NCBI RefSeq assembly: GCF_005938655.1 | Contig: NZ_VCQT01000044.1 | Location: 124,001 to 188,000 of the forward strand | Source of the DNA: Alloalcanivorax gelatiniphagus | Lineage (GTDB): Bacteria; Pseudomonadota; Gammaproteobacteria; Pseudomonadales; Alcanivoracaceae | DNA length: 64,000 bases | Direction: 5' to 3' | In this document: positions 27,526 to 35,619 of the stretch, piece by piece | Layout of the letters: every line of letters starts with the position of its first letter | Position numbering within the stretch: position 1 is the stretch's first letter | Notes under the pieces: model-generated | Databases searched by the model: none | What the model was told of the DNA's origin: nothing | What the model saw: only the letters and a program-made list of their open reading frames with translations | Translations under genes and position numbers: made by a program

Positions 27526-28101
27526 TCAGAGGTGGTCGCCGAGCGTGGCCAGTTGCGCCTGGGCGGCGGCCACGCCCTCCGCCGCCAGCCGGTCCAGGTC
27601 CAGGCGCTCCCGGTCCGGCACCCACACATCGGCGAACAGGGCCGCGTCGGCCACCGCCATTTCCGCGCTGAGCATGGGCAGCTGATGGACGTGGCCGCGC
27701 AGTCCGTCGGCCCGGGATACCGCCTCCAGCCAGCCGGCCGGGCGGCGGTGCAAACGCACGCCGGGCAAGGCGCAGTTGTCCACCGGCTCGGCCACCGCGC
27801 AATGCAACAGGGCGTCACGCTGATGGCTGACGCCCTGGCGCCACAGCGCCGAGCCGCCGACCACCACCGCCGAGGGGAAAGTACGGGCCAGTGCCAGGCA
27901 CAGCTGCGCCTCGTCCGGCGGTTCGGCGCCATTCAGCCGCACAAACACCGGCCGGGGCGGCGCCACCTGGCGCACCTGGCCGCTGTCCAGCCAGCGGCCG
28001 GCCAGATCCATGGCCGCCTGTTCGTCACCGCCCATTTGCTGCTTGAGGTCGGCCAGGGTGAAGACCGCCGGGAGCGGCGGGTGCCCGGATTCGCCGCTCA
28101 C
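27526..28101 (-). CDS. AbiEi-like winged-helix protein (antitoxin-like)
   Basis: A 191-residue protein that resembles AbiEi-type antitoxins by architecture. An N-terminal winged-helix stretch (VFTLADLKQQMGGDEQAAMD, ending in VRQVAPPRPVFVRL) precedes a segment like the family's buried alanine-rich strand (FPSAVVVGGSALWRQGV), then a beta-rich part and LPMLSAEMAVADAALF, matching the position of the family's SPERALLD box. No AbiEii nucleotidyltransferase is adjacent. The start is GTG at 28101, sharing GTGA with the stop of the preceding gene, so the two are translationally coupled. The assignment is by pattern only. Confidence 0.5.
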   Translation of the reverse strand: MSGESGHPPLPAVFTLADLKQQMGGDEQAAMDLAGRWLDSGQVRQVAPPRPVFVRLNGAEPPDEAQLCLALARTFPSAVVVGGSALWRQGVSHQRDALLHCAVAEPVDNCALPGVRLHRRPAGWLEAVSRADGLRGHVHQLPMLSAEMAVADAALFADVWVPDRERLDLDRLAAEGVAAAQAQLATLGDHL

Positions 28102-28700
28102 GGGTCCATGATCCGTGAACTGCCCTCGCTGAACCCCAGCCAGCCACGCACCCGGGCCGTCCGGCTCAGCACCCAGCACACCACCGCCACGCGGCCGGCT
28201 TCCTCGGCCAGCTGGCGGCGTTCATCGCGCAACAGCTCCACCTCCGCCAGCAGGCGTTCCCGGCTGGCCCGCAAATCCGCCACCCAGGGTCCCGCCGCCA
28301 ACCCCAGGGTCAGCAGGCGCCCCTGGCAGTCTTCCATCTGCGCGGCATAGGCCCGGTCCACCACGCTGTAGGCGCTGAGACGCTGCACGCCGGCGCGGCG
28401 CGCGCAGCGGTGCCCGGGGCGGGCATGGCGGGCGCCACCGAGCCAGGTTCCCAGCCGCCGCAGCAGCCGCCACCACAGCGGGCGGTGATCGGCGCCACGC
28501 AAATACTGGCCCCAGGCCCGCAGGCGGGCGATATCGTGACGCAATTCCCGGATTCTCTGGTGGCGGCCCCGGCCGGGGGAGCCGGCGCCGGCACGATACA
28601 CCAGCAGGTATTCGGTAAGCGCCACGATGCGGTTCTCCACCGCCTCAATGGCCAGACACGTCCGTTTCCTCGGACCTGCCCATTTCACCTGGGAACCCAT
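28098..28700 (-). CDS. Uncharacterised helical protein coupled to the AbiEi-like gene
   Basis: A 200-residue protein not recognised as any family. It is very rich in Arg, Leu and Ala, probably all-helical. A basic centre (WWRLLRRLGTWLGGARHARPGHRCARRAG) is followed by a coiled-coil-like segment (LRASRERLLAEVELLRDERRQLAEEAG) and a short hydrophobic stretch near the C-terminus (VAVVCWVLSRTARV), which might touch the membrane. The ATG at 28700 has AAGGAG upstream. A promoter candidate lies at 28762-28790. Its TGA overlaps the GTG of the AbiEi-like gene, so both are made together. Confidence 0.65.
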   Translation of the reverse strand: MGSQVKWAGPRKRTCLAIEAVENRIVALTEYLLVYRAGAGSPGRGRHQRIRELRHDIARLRAWGQYLRGADHRPLWWRLLRRLGTWLGGARHARPGHRCARRAGVQRLSAYSVVDRAYAAQMEDCQGRLLTLGLAAGPWVADLRASRERLLAEVELLRDERRQLAEEAGRVAVVCWVLSRTARVRGWLGFSEGSSRIMDP

Positions 28701-28761
28701 CGAACGACTCCTTGTTGATTGCTTCGGCGGGTGGGGCGGGTGCCGCCGGCTCGGACCTTCT

Positions 28762-28790
28762 ACTGTAGCCAGCCTGCCGCGCCATACCAA
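28762..28790 (-). promoter_or_regulatory. Sigma-70 promoter candidate for the AbiEi-like operon
   Basis: On the minus strand TTGGTA and TACAGT are separated by 17 bp, each matching 4 of 6 consensus positions. The start point would fall about 55 bp before the ATG at 28700. Confidence 0.4.
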
Positions 28791-28864
28791 AGAAGCAATG
28801 AGTCAATTTTGAGTGAACGGATGTAGTGGAATGTATCGGCTTCGCCATGGGCCCCTCTGAACGC

Positions 28865-28902
28865 AAAAAGGCCGCCGGGCGATTCACCCCCAGCGGCCTT
28901 TT
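28865..28902 (-). terminator. Rho-independent terminator of the small repeat lipoprotein gene
   Basis: GGCCGC and GCGGCC, flanked by A5 on the left and T4 on the right, form a stem with a 17-base loop; on the minus strand the T run follows the stem. It lies 130 bp beyond the lipoprotein stop and could act in both directions. Confidence 0.6.
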
Positions 28903-28920
28903 ATCAATCGTCCTGATTGG

Positions 28921-28950
28921 CTCGCCATCCATGGCGAGAGTCCTTTTTTT
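28921..28950 (+). terminator. Hairpin with T run in the 28.7-29.0 kb gap
   Basis: CTCGCCAT/ATGGCGAG with a 2-base loop is followed, after five bases, by seven T on the plus strand. No plus-strand gene is known upstream, so its purpose is unclear; the rest of the gap from 28701 to 29032 shows no gene. Confidence 0.5.
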
Positions 28951-29032
28951 ACCGGCTGTCCCGGCGCGACGCATTTCCATTTTATCGCGGTCGGCGCGCC
29001 ACCGTCCCTGGCGGCGGGAGCAGGCTACAACC

Positions 29033-29269
29033 TTACTGGTTGTCGCCGTCCACGGCTTCGCCCATTTCCTTACCGGCGTCCTTGGTATCTTCCCAGGCGT
29101 CATCCACATTTTCGCCTGCTTGTTCCATCGGGCCCTGCCCGGTGACTTCATCAACGGCGTTATCCGCCTTTTCACCGGCTTTTTCCATCGGACCTTGCTG
29201 ATCACAGCCTGCCAGGCCAAGCATGGTGCCAAACAGAAGAACCACAAGTCCTTTGCTGAACGTACGCAT
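29033..29269 (-). CDS. Small lipoprotein with a duplicated 20-residue motif
   Basis: A 78-residue protein with a lipoprotein signal peptide and lipobox LAGC (Cys22). The mature part is two copies of a roughly 20-residue motif, QGPMEKAGEKADNAVDEVTG and QGPMEQAGENVDDAWEDTKD, then a short acidic end. It is hydrophilic, helical and strongly acidic. Small lipoproteins with such amphipathic repeats are frequent in envelope-stress settings, but the function is unknown. The Asp right after the lipidated Cys could, by the +2 rule, favour inner-membrane retention. Confidence 0.8.
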   Translation of the reverse strand: MRTFSKGLVVLLFGTMLGLAGCDQQGPMEKAGEKADNAVDEVTGQGPMEQAGENVDDAWEDTKDAGKEMGEAVDGDNQ

Positions 29270-29426
29270 AGTCACTCCTCGACGTGTCGTTGACGTTGGA
29301 AAGGAATCTATCCGCGTCGGCGCCGGATGAACAGGGCGGGCGCTTTGATTTTCCTCTATTTTACGAACAAGATGGAGGCTCCGCCGCGATCTTGGTGGAT
29401 AGGTGTTCGCGTCCGGTGTTGCTATT

Positions 29427-29501
29427 ATCGGGTGAGAACGGATCCGGCGAGAGGGGATCGGGTGAATAAGAATCGGATGAAAAAGCATCCGGTGAATAAG
29501 A
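29427..29501 (+). repeat. Five tandem copies of a 15-bp repeat upstream of the hydrolase
   Basis: Units start at 29427, 29442, 29457, 29472 and 29487, with the pattern ATCSGRYGARWRNRN; units 3 and 5 (ATCGGGTGAATAAGA and ATCCGGTGAATAAGA) differ at one base. The array ends 3 bp before the AAAGGAG ribosome site of the hydrolase gene, so it lies in the 5' leader. The period of 15 keeps any upstream frame open. Confidence 0.85.
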
Positions 29502-29512
29502 AAGGAGCGGCA

Positions 29513-30601
29513 GTGAAAACAATCAGCCGGACTTCGGGGGGGCTGGCCCGCCTGGCCACCCTGCTTGGCGGGGAAATCACCGACACCGTGCAGGAAATGC
29601 ACGGCGCCATCGCGCATCCGTTCAACCGGGGCAGACTGCCCGCCACGCTGGTCTATGACATGATCCGCTACGGCTTCCGGCAGGCCGGCAACGCCGTCCA
29701 TCTGCTGCAAAACGCCACCCAAGGCGAAACCCCGGCGGCCGGGCATCCGGACCTGCAGAGCATCGTCAACGGCGTGTTCGGTCAGTTGCTGGCGGCCCGC
29801 GACAGCCACTACGCGCTGCCCATGACCATGCTGCCCGGCCCGCCCTCCCTGGAACGGAGCACCCTGGTGCTGATGGTGCACGGCCTGTGCCTCAACGAGG
29901 GCTGCTGGGACAACCCCGCCGCCAGCGACTTCCAGCGCTGGGCCGGCCCGGCCCTGGATGCCCATACCCGCACCCTGCGTTACAACACCGGGCTGCATAT
30001 TTCCGAGAATGGCCGCGACCTGGCCGATCTGCTGGCCGCCACCGCCCTGCCGGAACGGGTGGTGCTGGTGGGCCACAGCATGGGCGGCCTGGTGGCGCGC
30101 AGCGCCCTGCACCAGGGCCGCGCCCGGGGCGATGCCTGGGTGGACAAGGTCAGCCACCTGGCCTGCCTGGGGGCGCCCCACCAGGGGGCCATGCTGGAGC
30201 GGCTGGGCAATCAGGCCAATCGCCTGCTCGGCCTGACGCCTTACTCCCGGCCGCTGATGCGGCTGGGCAATCTGCGCTCGGACGGTATTCGTGACCTGCG
30301 TTTCGGCTATGTGGTGGAGGATCAGTGGCGCGACCGGCCCCTGGACGAGCCCCGCCCCAGCCTGAAGGTGCCTCTGGACGACCGGGTCGAGCAGCTGTTC
30401 CTGGCCGGCAGCCTCAGCGAGGAAGGCAACGACGCGCCGGTGGGGGACTGGCTGGTGCGGGTGGACAGCGCCCTGGCCGAGCGGCTCTACCCGGACGCCG
30501 CCAACCTGACCCGCCGGCTGCTCCACCGCCTCGGCCATATGGCCATGCTGGAAGACCCGCGCACCTACGACTGCCTCAAGGAGTGGCTGCTCGCCCGATG
30601 A
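29513..30601 (+). CDS. Alpha/beta hydrolase (esterase/lipase-like)
   Basis: A 362-residue protein. About 105 helical residues precede an alpha/beta-hydrolase fold with oxyanion strand LVLMVHGLCLNEGCWD and nucleophile elbow GHSMGG (Ser near 189); Asp and His of the triad are probably in the last third (HLGHMAML type region near 340). The layout resembles PGAP1-like and triacylglycerol-lipase-like hydrolases. The GTG at 29513 has AAAGGAG at ideal distance; earlier starts at 29462, 29477 and 29492 lie in the 15-bp repeats and cannot be fully excluded. Its stop overlaps the methyltransferase ATG (ATGA). Confidence 0.85.
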   Translation: MKTISRTSGGLARLATLLGGEITDTVQEMHGAIAHPFNRGRLPATLVYDMIRYGFRQAGNAVHLLQNATQGETPAAGHPDLQSIVNGVFGQLLAARDSHYALPMTMLPGPPSLERSTLVLMVHGLCLNEGCWDNPAASDFQRWAGPALDAHTRTLRYNTGLHISENGRDLADLLAATALPERVVLVGHSMGGLVARSALHQGRARGDAWVDKVSHLACLGAPHQGAMLERLGNQANRLLGLTPYSRPLMRLGNLRSDGIRDLRFGYVVEDQWRDRPLDEPRPSLKVPLDDRVEQLFLAGSLSEEGNDAPVGDWLVRVDSALAERLYPDAANLTRRLLHRLGHMAMLEDPRTYDCLKEWLLAR

Positions 30602-31278
30602 CCCTTTGCTGTTTGTGTGGCCATGCCGGCGCCGACCTGTTCGCCACCGTGGAGGGGCGGCGCTATTTGCGCTGCCCGCAATGCCGGCTGACGTTTCTCA
30701 GCCGCGACCAGCTGCCGGACCGGAGCCAGGAGAAGCAGCAGTACGACCTGCACGAAAACGACCCGGACGACCCCGGCTACCGGCGCTTTCTGGATCAGGT
30801 GGCGGCGCCGCTGACGGCCCGCCTGCCGGCCGGCGCCCGGGGGCTGGATTTCGGCTGTGGGCCGGGCCCGGCGCTGGCCCGCATGCTGGAGGAAGCGGGT
30901 TTCACCATGCGCCTGTGGGACCCGATCTACGCGGACCAGCCGGCGGTATTGGCGGACCAGTACGATTTCGTCACCTGCACCGAGGTGCTTGAGCATCTGC
31001 ATCAGCCGGAGCGGGAATGGGCGCGCTTTCAAACCCTGGTGGCGCCGGGAGGCTGGCTGGCGGTGATGACCCGCTTCCTGGTGGACGACGGGCATTTCCC
31101 CCGCTGGCACTATCGCCGGGACCCCACCCATGTGTGCTTCTGGCAGCCGCACACCTTTGAGTGGCTGGCGCGCCGGGACGGCTGGGAGGTGGTCTGGCTG
31201 GATAATCCGGTGGCGTTACTGAGGCGGGGAAAAGCCGGGCAGCGGCAAGGGGCGCCGGCCGAGGCGGCAACGGCGTGA
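30598..31278 (+). CDS. Class I SAM-dependent methyltransferase with zinc-ribbon
   Basis: A 226-residue protein. The N-terminus carries two CxxC pairs (Cys4/5-Cys7 and Cys26-Cys29), a probable zinc ribbon. The methyltransferase domain follows with motif I GLDFGCGPG at 82-90, an acidic WDPIY strand end, TEVLEHL, and LVAPGGWLAVMT. The family is that of the small Methyltransf_23 type enzymes with an N-terminal zinc finger; substrates are unknown. It is translationally coupled to the hydrolase by ATGA, so the two probably act together. Confidence 0.85.
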   Translation: MTLCCLCGHAGADLFATVEGRRYLRCPQCRLTFLSRDQLPDRSQEKQQYDLHENDPDDPGYRRFLDQVAAPLTARLPAGARGLDFGCGPGPALARMLEEAGFTMRLWDPIYADQPAVLADQYDFVTCTEVLEHLHQPEREWARFQTLVAPGGWLAVMTRFLVDDGHFPRWHYRRDPTHVCFWQPHTFEWLARRDGWEVVWLDNPVALLRRGKAGQRQGAPAEAATA

Positions 31279-31300
31279 ACGTGGCGGTGCCCGCCGGCGG

Positions 31301-31402
31301 TTAACCGGCCAGCAGCAGGGCCGCCAGCACCGCCAACAGCGCCACGGGCACGATCACCAAAAGGGCTCGCGCCACGCGGCGCAGCCAGTAGGAACACATC
31401 AT
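31301..31402 (-). CDS. Small single-pass membrane protein (33 aa)
   Basis: A 33-residue frame, MMCSYWLRRVARALLV and then a hydrophobic run VIVPVALLAVLAALLLAG. It has an optimal ribosome site (GGAGG six bases before the ATG) and one clear membrane helix with a basic N-terminal flank. It was missed by size rules. It lies between the convergent methyltransferase and the GNAT gene. The function is unknown; the good start context is the main support. Confidence 0.6.
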   Translation of the reverse strand: MMCSYWLRRVARALLVIVPVALLAVLAALLLAG

Positions 31403-31492
31403 AAAGGGCCTCCGAAGGTCCGACTGTAGACCGACCTTCACGTGCTCTTCATGCGCCGAACGTCTTAGAGAGACGTTTTTTTTCAATATGTA

Positions 31493-32101
31493 TCAGGGAA
31501 TCTCGACGGCGGTCACATCCCGCAGCCAGAACTGCATGGTCTTTTCGGTCTGTTCCTCGTCCCCCAGGTCGCGCCAGGGGAAGCGGGTGATCAGCCGCGG
31601 CTCGGCCTGGTAGCCCCGTTTGCGCCAGAACGGTTCCAGGGACCGGTAATCCCGGGGCCGCCGGGGATGGTCATGGTCGCGGACCACGGCGCAAAACGTG
31701 GTGAAGTCGAAGCCGAAATCGCGGGCGTACAGTTCCCGCAGATCGAAGAAGCGATGGCCCACGCCCTCGCCCCGATACTCGGGCAACAGCACCGATTCGC
31801 CAAAATAGAACACCCGCTCCGGGGCCGGCCCGTGGGCCCGGAACGGGGTCTGGAATTCCGGGTCCGCGTCCATCAGCGGCAGCGCCGTGGCGGCGCCGAT
31901 CAGACGGTTGTATTCCAGGGCCAGCACGAACAGGCTCTGCTCGGAGCGGGCGTAACGGTCCAGGTAATCCCGCTCGTAAACCGGTGAACCGTCGTACAGG
32001 TAGGGGTAGTCGCGGAACACGCGAATGCGCAGGTCCGCCAGTTCATCCAGCCAGGGCTCCACCGCGATGCCGCTGACCGGCCGAATCTCCACTGCCGACA
32101 T
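31493..32101 (-). CDS. GNAT family N-acetyltransferase
   Basis: A 202-residue acetyltransferase-like protein. The acetyl-CoA-binding loop is visible in LLPEYRGEGVGHRFFDLRE, preceded by strand VFYFGESV. The N-terminal part (EPWLDELADLRIRVFRDYPYLYDG) and the acidic PEFQTPF loop match a subgroup in gammaproteobacteria whose substrate is not known. The ATG at 32101 has GGGAGA upstream. It stands alone; an 18-bp tandem repeat lies just upstream. Confidence 0.82.
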   Translation of the reverse strand: MSAVEIRPVSGIAVEPWLDELADLRIRVFRDYPYLYDGSPVYERDYLDRYARSEQSLFVLALEYNRLIGAATALPLMDADPEFQTPFRAHGPAPERVFYFGESVLLPEYRGEGVGHRFFDLRELYARDFGFDFTTFCAVVRDHDHPRRPRDYRSLEPFWRKRGYQAEPRLITRFPWRDLGDEEQTEKTMQFWLRDVTAVEIP

Positions 32102-32182
32102 GATGTTCTCCCGGGGCCCGCCAATGATGATGGCCCCGATGCTAGCCGGATCACCGGGCGCGGTCACCCACCCACGTCAATC

Positions 32183-32218
32183 TTTGGTATACCGGCGGGC
32201 TTTGGTATACCGGCGGGC
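32183..32218. repeat. Perfect 18-bp tandem duplication
   Basis: TTTGGTATACCGGCGGGC occurs twice back to back between the GNAT start and the TSUP stop. GGTATACC inside each unit is an 8-bp palindrome. It may be a recent slippage event. Confidence 0.85.
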
Positions 32219-32219
32219 T

Positions 32220-32957
32220 TTAGCGAATCAGCAGGGCCAGGCCGGCCAGCAGCAGCACCGAAAACAACACCTGACGAAAGCGACGCTCATCGACCCGGTG
32301 GTGCAGCGCCTCTCCCAGCAGAATGCCCAGCAGCACCACCGGCACCAGCGCCAGCAGATGTGGCCATTGCGCCAGCAGGGCACCGTCCAGCAGGAAACCG
32401 ACGGTGAGCAGCAGGTTGAGGCTGAACCAGACCAGCACCAGGGTGGCGCGGAAGCGGCTCTTGTCCAGCTGCACGCCGCTCAGGGCGTACACCAGCAACG
32501 GCCCCCCGGAGGCGAACAGGCCATGGGTGAGGCCCGCCATCAGCATCCAGAAGCGGCTCCACAGCGGGCCGTGGGCGGCCACCGCGGTGGCACGGTGCAA
32601 CCGCCACAGCTCACGCACGCTGAACGCCACCACCAGAGCGCCGAACAGCCACTGGGCACCGTGCCCCAGGGCCGGCCGCGCCAGAAAACCCGCCAGGGTG
32701 CCCAGCGCCATCATCGGCAGGATGCCGGTGAGCAGCAGGCGCCAATCCACCAGCCGCCGGTACCGCAGGCTCATATAGCCGCTGAGCAGCAGATTGAGCG
32801 GCACCAGCACCGGCATCAGCTGGCTCAGCGGCAGCACCAGGGCGCTCAGCGACAGGGCGATAACGATGGAGCCGAAGCCGGTCATCGCTTCGGTGGTGTA
32901 GGCCAGCAACACGAACAGGGCCACCAGGGCCCAGGGCGAGGTCAGAACATCCAGCAT
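32220..32957 (-). CDS. TSUP family (TauE/SafE) membrane transporter
   Basis: A 245-residue inner-membrane protein with about eight helices in two repeats. The TEAMTGFGSIVIALSL start and the GLTHGLFASGGPLLVYAL start of the second half are the paired glycine-rich motifs of the TauE/SafE family, which move sulfite, sulfonates or organic acids. It is the last gene of the operon from 36912 to 32220; its ATG follows directly on the SDR stop (TGAATG). Confidence 0.87.
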   Translation of the reverse strand: MLDVLTSPWALVALFVLLAYTTEAMTGFGSIVIALSLSALVLPLSQLMPVLVPLNLLLSGYMSLRYRRLVDWRLLLTGILPMMALGTLAGFLARPALGHGAQWLFGALVVAFSVRELWRLHRATAVAAHGPLWSRFWMLMAGLTHGLFASGGPLLVYALSGVQLDKSRFRATLVLVWFSLNLLLTVGFLLDGALLAQWPHLLALVPVVLLGILLGEALHHRVDERRFRQVLFSVLLLAGLALLIR

Positions 32958-33746
32958 TCAGTGATCCAGTTCACCGGCGAAACGGCGGCGCATCAGCCGA
33001 TGATACAGGTCCGGCGCCAGCCGCCACAGCAGGCTGGCCAACAGTGTGAAGCGATCCGGAAACAGGCGTCGGCGGCCGGCGGCCAGGGCATCGAGAATGC
33101 GCGCCGCCATCCAGTCCGCGTCGCGCACCCGCCCCACCGAGGAGCGGGCATGGGCCGCCGGCCGGCCGTCAAAACCCAGGGCGTTGCGTTCGATGGGGGT
33201 GGCGAGAAAACTGGGGTAAACCATCAGCACGCCAATGCCATCGTCGGCCACTTCGCCCCGCAACACCTCGAAAAACTGGGCCAGCGCCGCCTTGGCGCTG
33301 CAATAGCCGGCCCGCCCCAGCACCGGCATCCAGCCCGCCATGGAGCCGATATTGACGACCGTGCCACGCGCCGCGCGCAGCGCCGGCAGCAGGCCCAGGG
33401 TGAGCGCCACCGGCGCTTCCCAGTCCACCGCCATGACCTGGCGAAACACCGCCATCTCGGTGCGCGCCGCCGCCGACCGGTGGGTGATGCCGGCGTTGTT
33501 GACCAACACGTCCAGGGGCTGGTCACGGAGCGTCGCCACCAGCCGGTCCCGGGCCTCGGCGTCGGTGAGGTCCAGGGCGAAGTGCCGCAGCCGTTCGGTG
33601 TCCACGCCGGCCAGGCGGGCGCTCCTTTCCGCCAGTGCCTGGCCGTCCCGGTCCACCAGGATCAGCCGCCAGCCCCGTTGCCAGGCGGCCCGGGCCAGGG
33701 CCCAGCCCAGGCCGGAGGCGGCGCCGGTGATCAGCATGGTGCTCAT
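32958..33746 (-). CDS. SDR family oxidoreductase
   Basis: A 262-residue SDR with TGAASGLG at 7-14, NNAG at 83-86, and Ser135, Tyr148 and Lys152 as catalytic residues. The VDRDG after strand two favours NAD(H). The long C-terminal tail (LFPDRFTLLASLLWRLAPDLYHRLMRRR) is typical of SDRs with hydrophobic substrates. Its ATG overlaps the epimerase stop (ATGA). It belongs to the monooxygenase-BASS operon, so a role in oxidising an alcohol of a bulky lipid is plausible. Confidence 0.87.
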   Translation of the reverse strand: MSTMLITGAASGLGWALARAAWQRGWRLILVDRDGQALAERSARLAGVDTERLRHFALDLTDAEARDRLVATLRDQPLDVLVNNAGITHRSAAARTEMAVFRQVMAVDWEAPVALTLGLLPALRAARGTVVNIGSMAGWMPVLGRAGYCSAKAALAQFFEVLRGEVADDGIGVLMVYPSFLATPIERNALGFDGRPAAHARSSVGRVRDADWMAARILDALAAGRRRLFPDRFTLLASLLWRLAPDLYHRLMRRRFAGELDH

Positions 33747-34678
33747 AACCGCCCCCGGGCGCGGGCCTGTTCGATGAAAAAGCGGAAGGTCTCCTCCGAG
33801 GTTTTTCGCGGCCGGTAACCAAACTCCTGCTTGAGGCGGCGGTTGTCGAGCACCGGCCGGTAACGCAGGAAGTTCACCTTCTCCGGCGAGTGACCGGTGA
33901 GCCGCAGACGCTTGCCCACCGCCAGGGCCCCGGCCAGCAGCCAGGCCGGCACCACCCGCAGGGGTTTGCCCAGCAACGCCGCCACCCGCTGGATCGGCAG
34001 GGCGCCGTCGCCGGCCAGGTTGTAGACGCCCCGGGCGCCGGTGTCGATGCCATGGAGAATGGCGCCCACCACATCCTGGTCCCAGATAAACACGAACGGT
34101 GAATCGGAGCCGGCGATGGCCAGCACCCGGCGGCCCTCGAACAGGGCGGTGATCTGATTGTGGGTGGTGGCGCCGAGTACCGTGCCCGGGCGCAGGATCA
34201 ACTGCCCCAGTCGCGGGTGGTCATGCCGATAGCGGGCCAGCAGCTCCTCCACCTGGCGCTTGTGGTCGGAATAGGCGAATTCCGGGTTGCCGCGCAGGGG
34301 GGCGTCCTCGTCCAGCCAGGGCGGATTGTCCGCGTGGTAGCCGTAGGCGGCCCCTGAGCTGGTGACGATCAGTTGTTCCACGCCGTTGGCCACGCAGGCC
34401 TCCAGCACATTGCGGGTGCCGTTCACATCGATGTCGTGGTCCCGGGCCCGGTCGCCGGAGTCCTCCAGCACCGCCGCCAGATGCACCACCACCCGGGTGC
34501 CCTGCTCGGCCATCCACCGACCCAGGGCCGGGTCGCGGATATCGCCCTGGCGGCATTCGAACGGCAGGCCTTCCGGCACCCGCACATCCAGGCCCAGCAC
34601 CTGGTGGTGGGCGGCCAGCCGCTCGCCCAGCTGGCGGCCGATGTAGCCGGCGGCGCCGGTGATCAGAATGCGGCTCAT
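33743..34678 (-). CDS. NAD-dependent epimerase/dehydratase
   Basis: A 311-residue extended SDR. GAAGYIG at 8-14 is the cofactor loop, TSSGAAYG holds the catalytic Ser, and YSDHK gives the Tyr-x3-Lys pair. The branch includes sugar epimerases and 3-beta-hydroxysteroid dehydrogenases, which cannot be separated from the sequence alone; the operon setting (BASS transporter, flavin monooxygenase) makes a dehydrogenase on a hydrophobic substrate more likely than a sugar role. It overlaps the BASS stop and the next SDR start by 4 bp each. Confidence 0.83.
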   Translation of the reverse strand: MSRILITGAAGYIGRQLGERLAAHHQVLGLDVRVPEGLPFECRQGDIRDPALGRWMAEQGTRVVVHLAAVLEDSGDRARDHDIDVNGTRNVLEACVANGVEQLIVTSSGAAYGYHADNPPWLDEDAPLRGNPEFAYSDHKRQVEELLARYRHDHPRLGQLILRPGTVLGATTHNQITALFEGRRVLAIAGSDSPFVFIWDQDVVGAILHGIDTGARGVYNLAGDGALPIQRVAALLGKPLRVVPAWLLAGALAVGKRLRLTGHSPEKVNFLRYRPVLDNRRLKQEFGYRPRKTSEETFRFFIEQARARGRL

Positions 34679-35583
34679 GGCGTGGTCTCCCCGGCCCGGT
34701 CACCGGCGCTGCGTGACCACAGCAGCGACAGCAGCAGGCCACTGACCAGATGCCAGACACCCCAGAACCCGGCGATCAGGATCATGCCCGCCGCCTGGGG
34801 GAAGAAGGTGAACAGGATGGACAGCCCCAGCCCGGAATTCTGGATGCCCACCTCCAGGGTCACCGCCCGCCGGTCCGCCCGGCTGAGCCCCACCGCCAGC
34901 CCGGCCAGGGCGCCCAGGGCCAGCGCCAGGGCATTCTGCCCGATCACCAGGGCAACGATGCGGTCCGCGTTGGCCAGGAACACGTCCATGTTTTTGCCAA
35001 AGGCGATGCCGACAAAGGCCAGCAGCACCAGCAGGGTAAACACCCGCATGGGTTTCTGGGCGGCGTCGGCGAAGCGCGGATAGTGTTTGCCCACCACCAT
35101 GCCCAGCAGCAGCGGTACCGCCAGCACCGTCCCCACCAGCAGCAGAATGCCGGTGCTGTCCAGGGCGATGTCGGTGACCAGCTCGCGGGTGTTCGGGTTG
35201 AGCCAGCCGTAGAAGGCGAAGTTGAGCGGCGTCAGCACCGTGGCGGCCAGGCTGGATACCGCGGTCATGCTCACCGACACCGCCACATTGGCCCGCGCCA
35301 GCCAGGTCATGATGTTGGAGAAGGTGCCGCCGGGACAGGACGCCACCAGGATCATGCCCAGGGCCAGTTGCGGGTCCACGTCCAGCCACCAGGTGGTGGC
35401 GCAGGTCAGCGCCGGCAGCAGCAGAAACTGGGCCAGCAGGCCCGCCAGTGGCGCCGCCGGCCTGACCAGCACACGCTTGAAGTCGTCGGCGCGCAACGAC
35501 AGGGAGACCCCGAACATCATGCAGGCCAGGATGCCGTTGAGCGCGATCAGGCTGCCGGTGTTGAAATCAACGGTGCTCTGCAC
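34675..35583 (-). CDS. Bile acid:sodium symporter (BASS) family transporter
   Basis: A 302-residue transporter with nine or ten helices. The family signature is clear: GMILVASCPGGTFSNIMTWLARANVAVSVSMTAVSSLAA contains the conserved crossover region, and VGIQNSGLGLSI is the second. BASS proteins take up organic anions such as bile acids or 2-oxo acids with sodium. The start is GTG at 35583 with AAGGAGG just upstream. It follows the flavin monooxygenase by 36 bp and is coupled to the epimerase. Confidence 0.9.
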   Translation of the reverse strand: MQSTVDFNTGSLIALNGILACMMFGVSLSLRADDFKRVLVRPAAPLAGLLAQFLLLPALTCATTWWLDVDPQLALGMILVASCPGGTFSNIMTWLARANVAVSVSMTAVSSLAATVLTPLNFAFYGWLNPNTRELVTDIALDSTGILLLVGTVLAVPLLLGMVVGKHYPRFADAAQKPMRVFTLLVLLAFVGIAFGKNMDVFLANADRIVALVIGQNALALALGALAGLAVGLSRADRRAVTLEVGIQNSGLGLSILFTFFPQAAGMILIAGFWGVWHLVSGLLLSLLWSRSAGDRAGETTP

Positions 35584-35619
35584 CCCTCCTCCTTGCCGGC
35601 GCGGGCGCCGGGCATGTTG

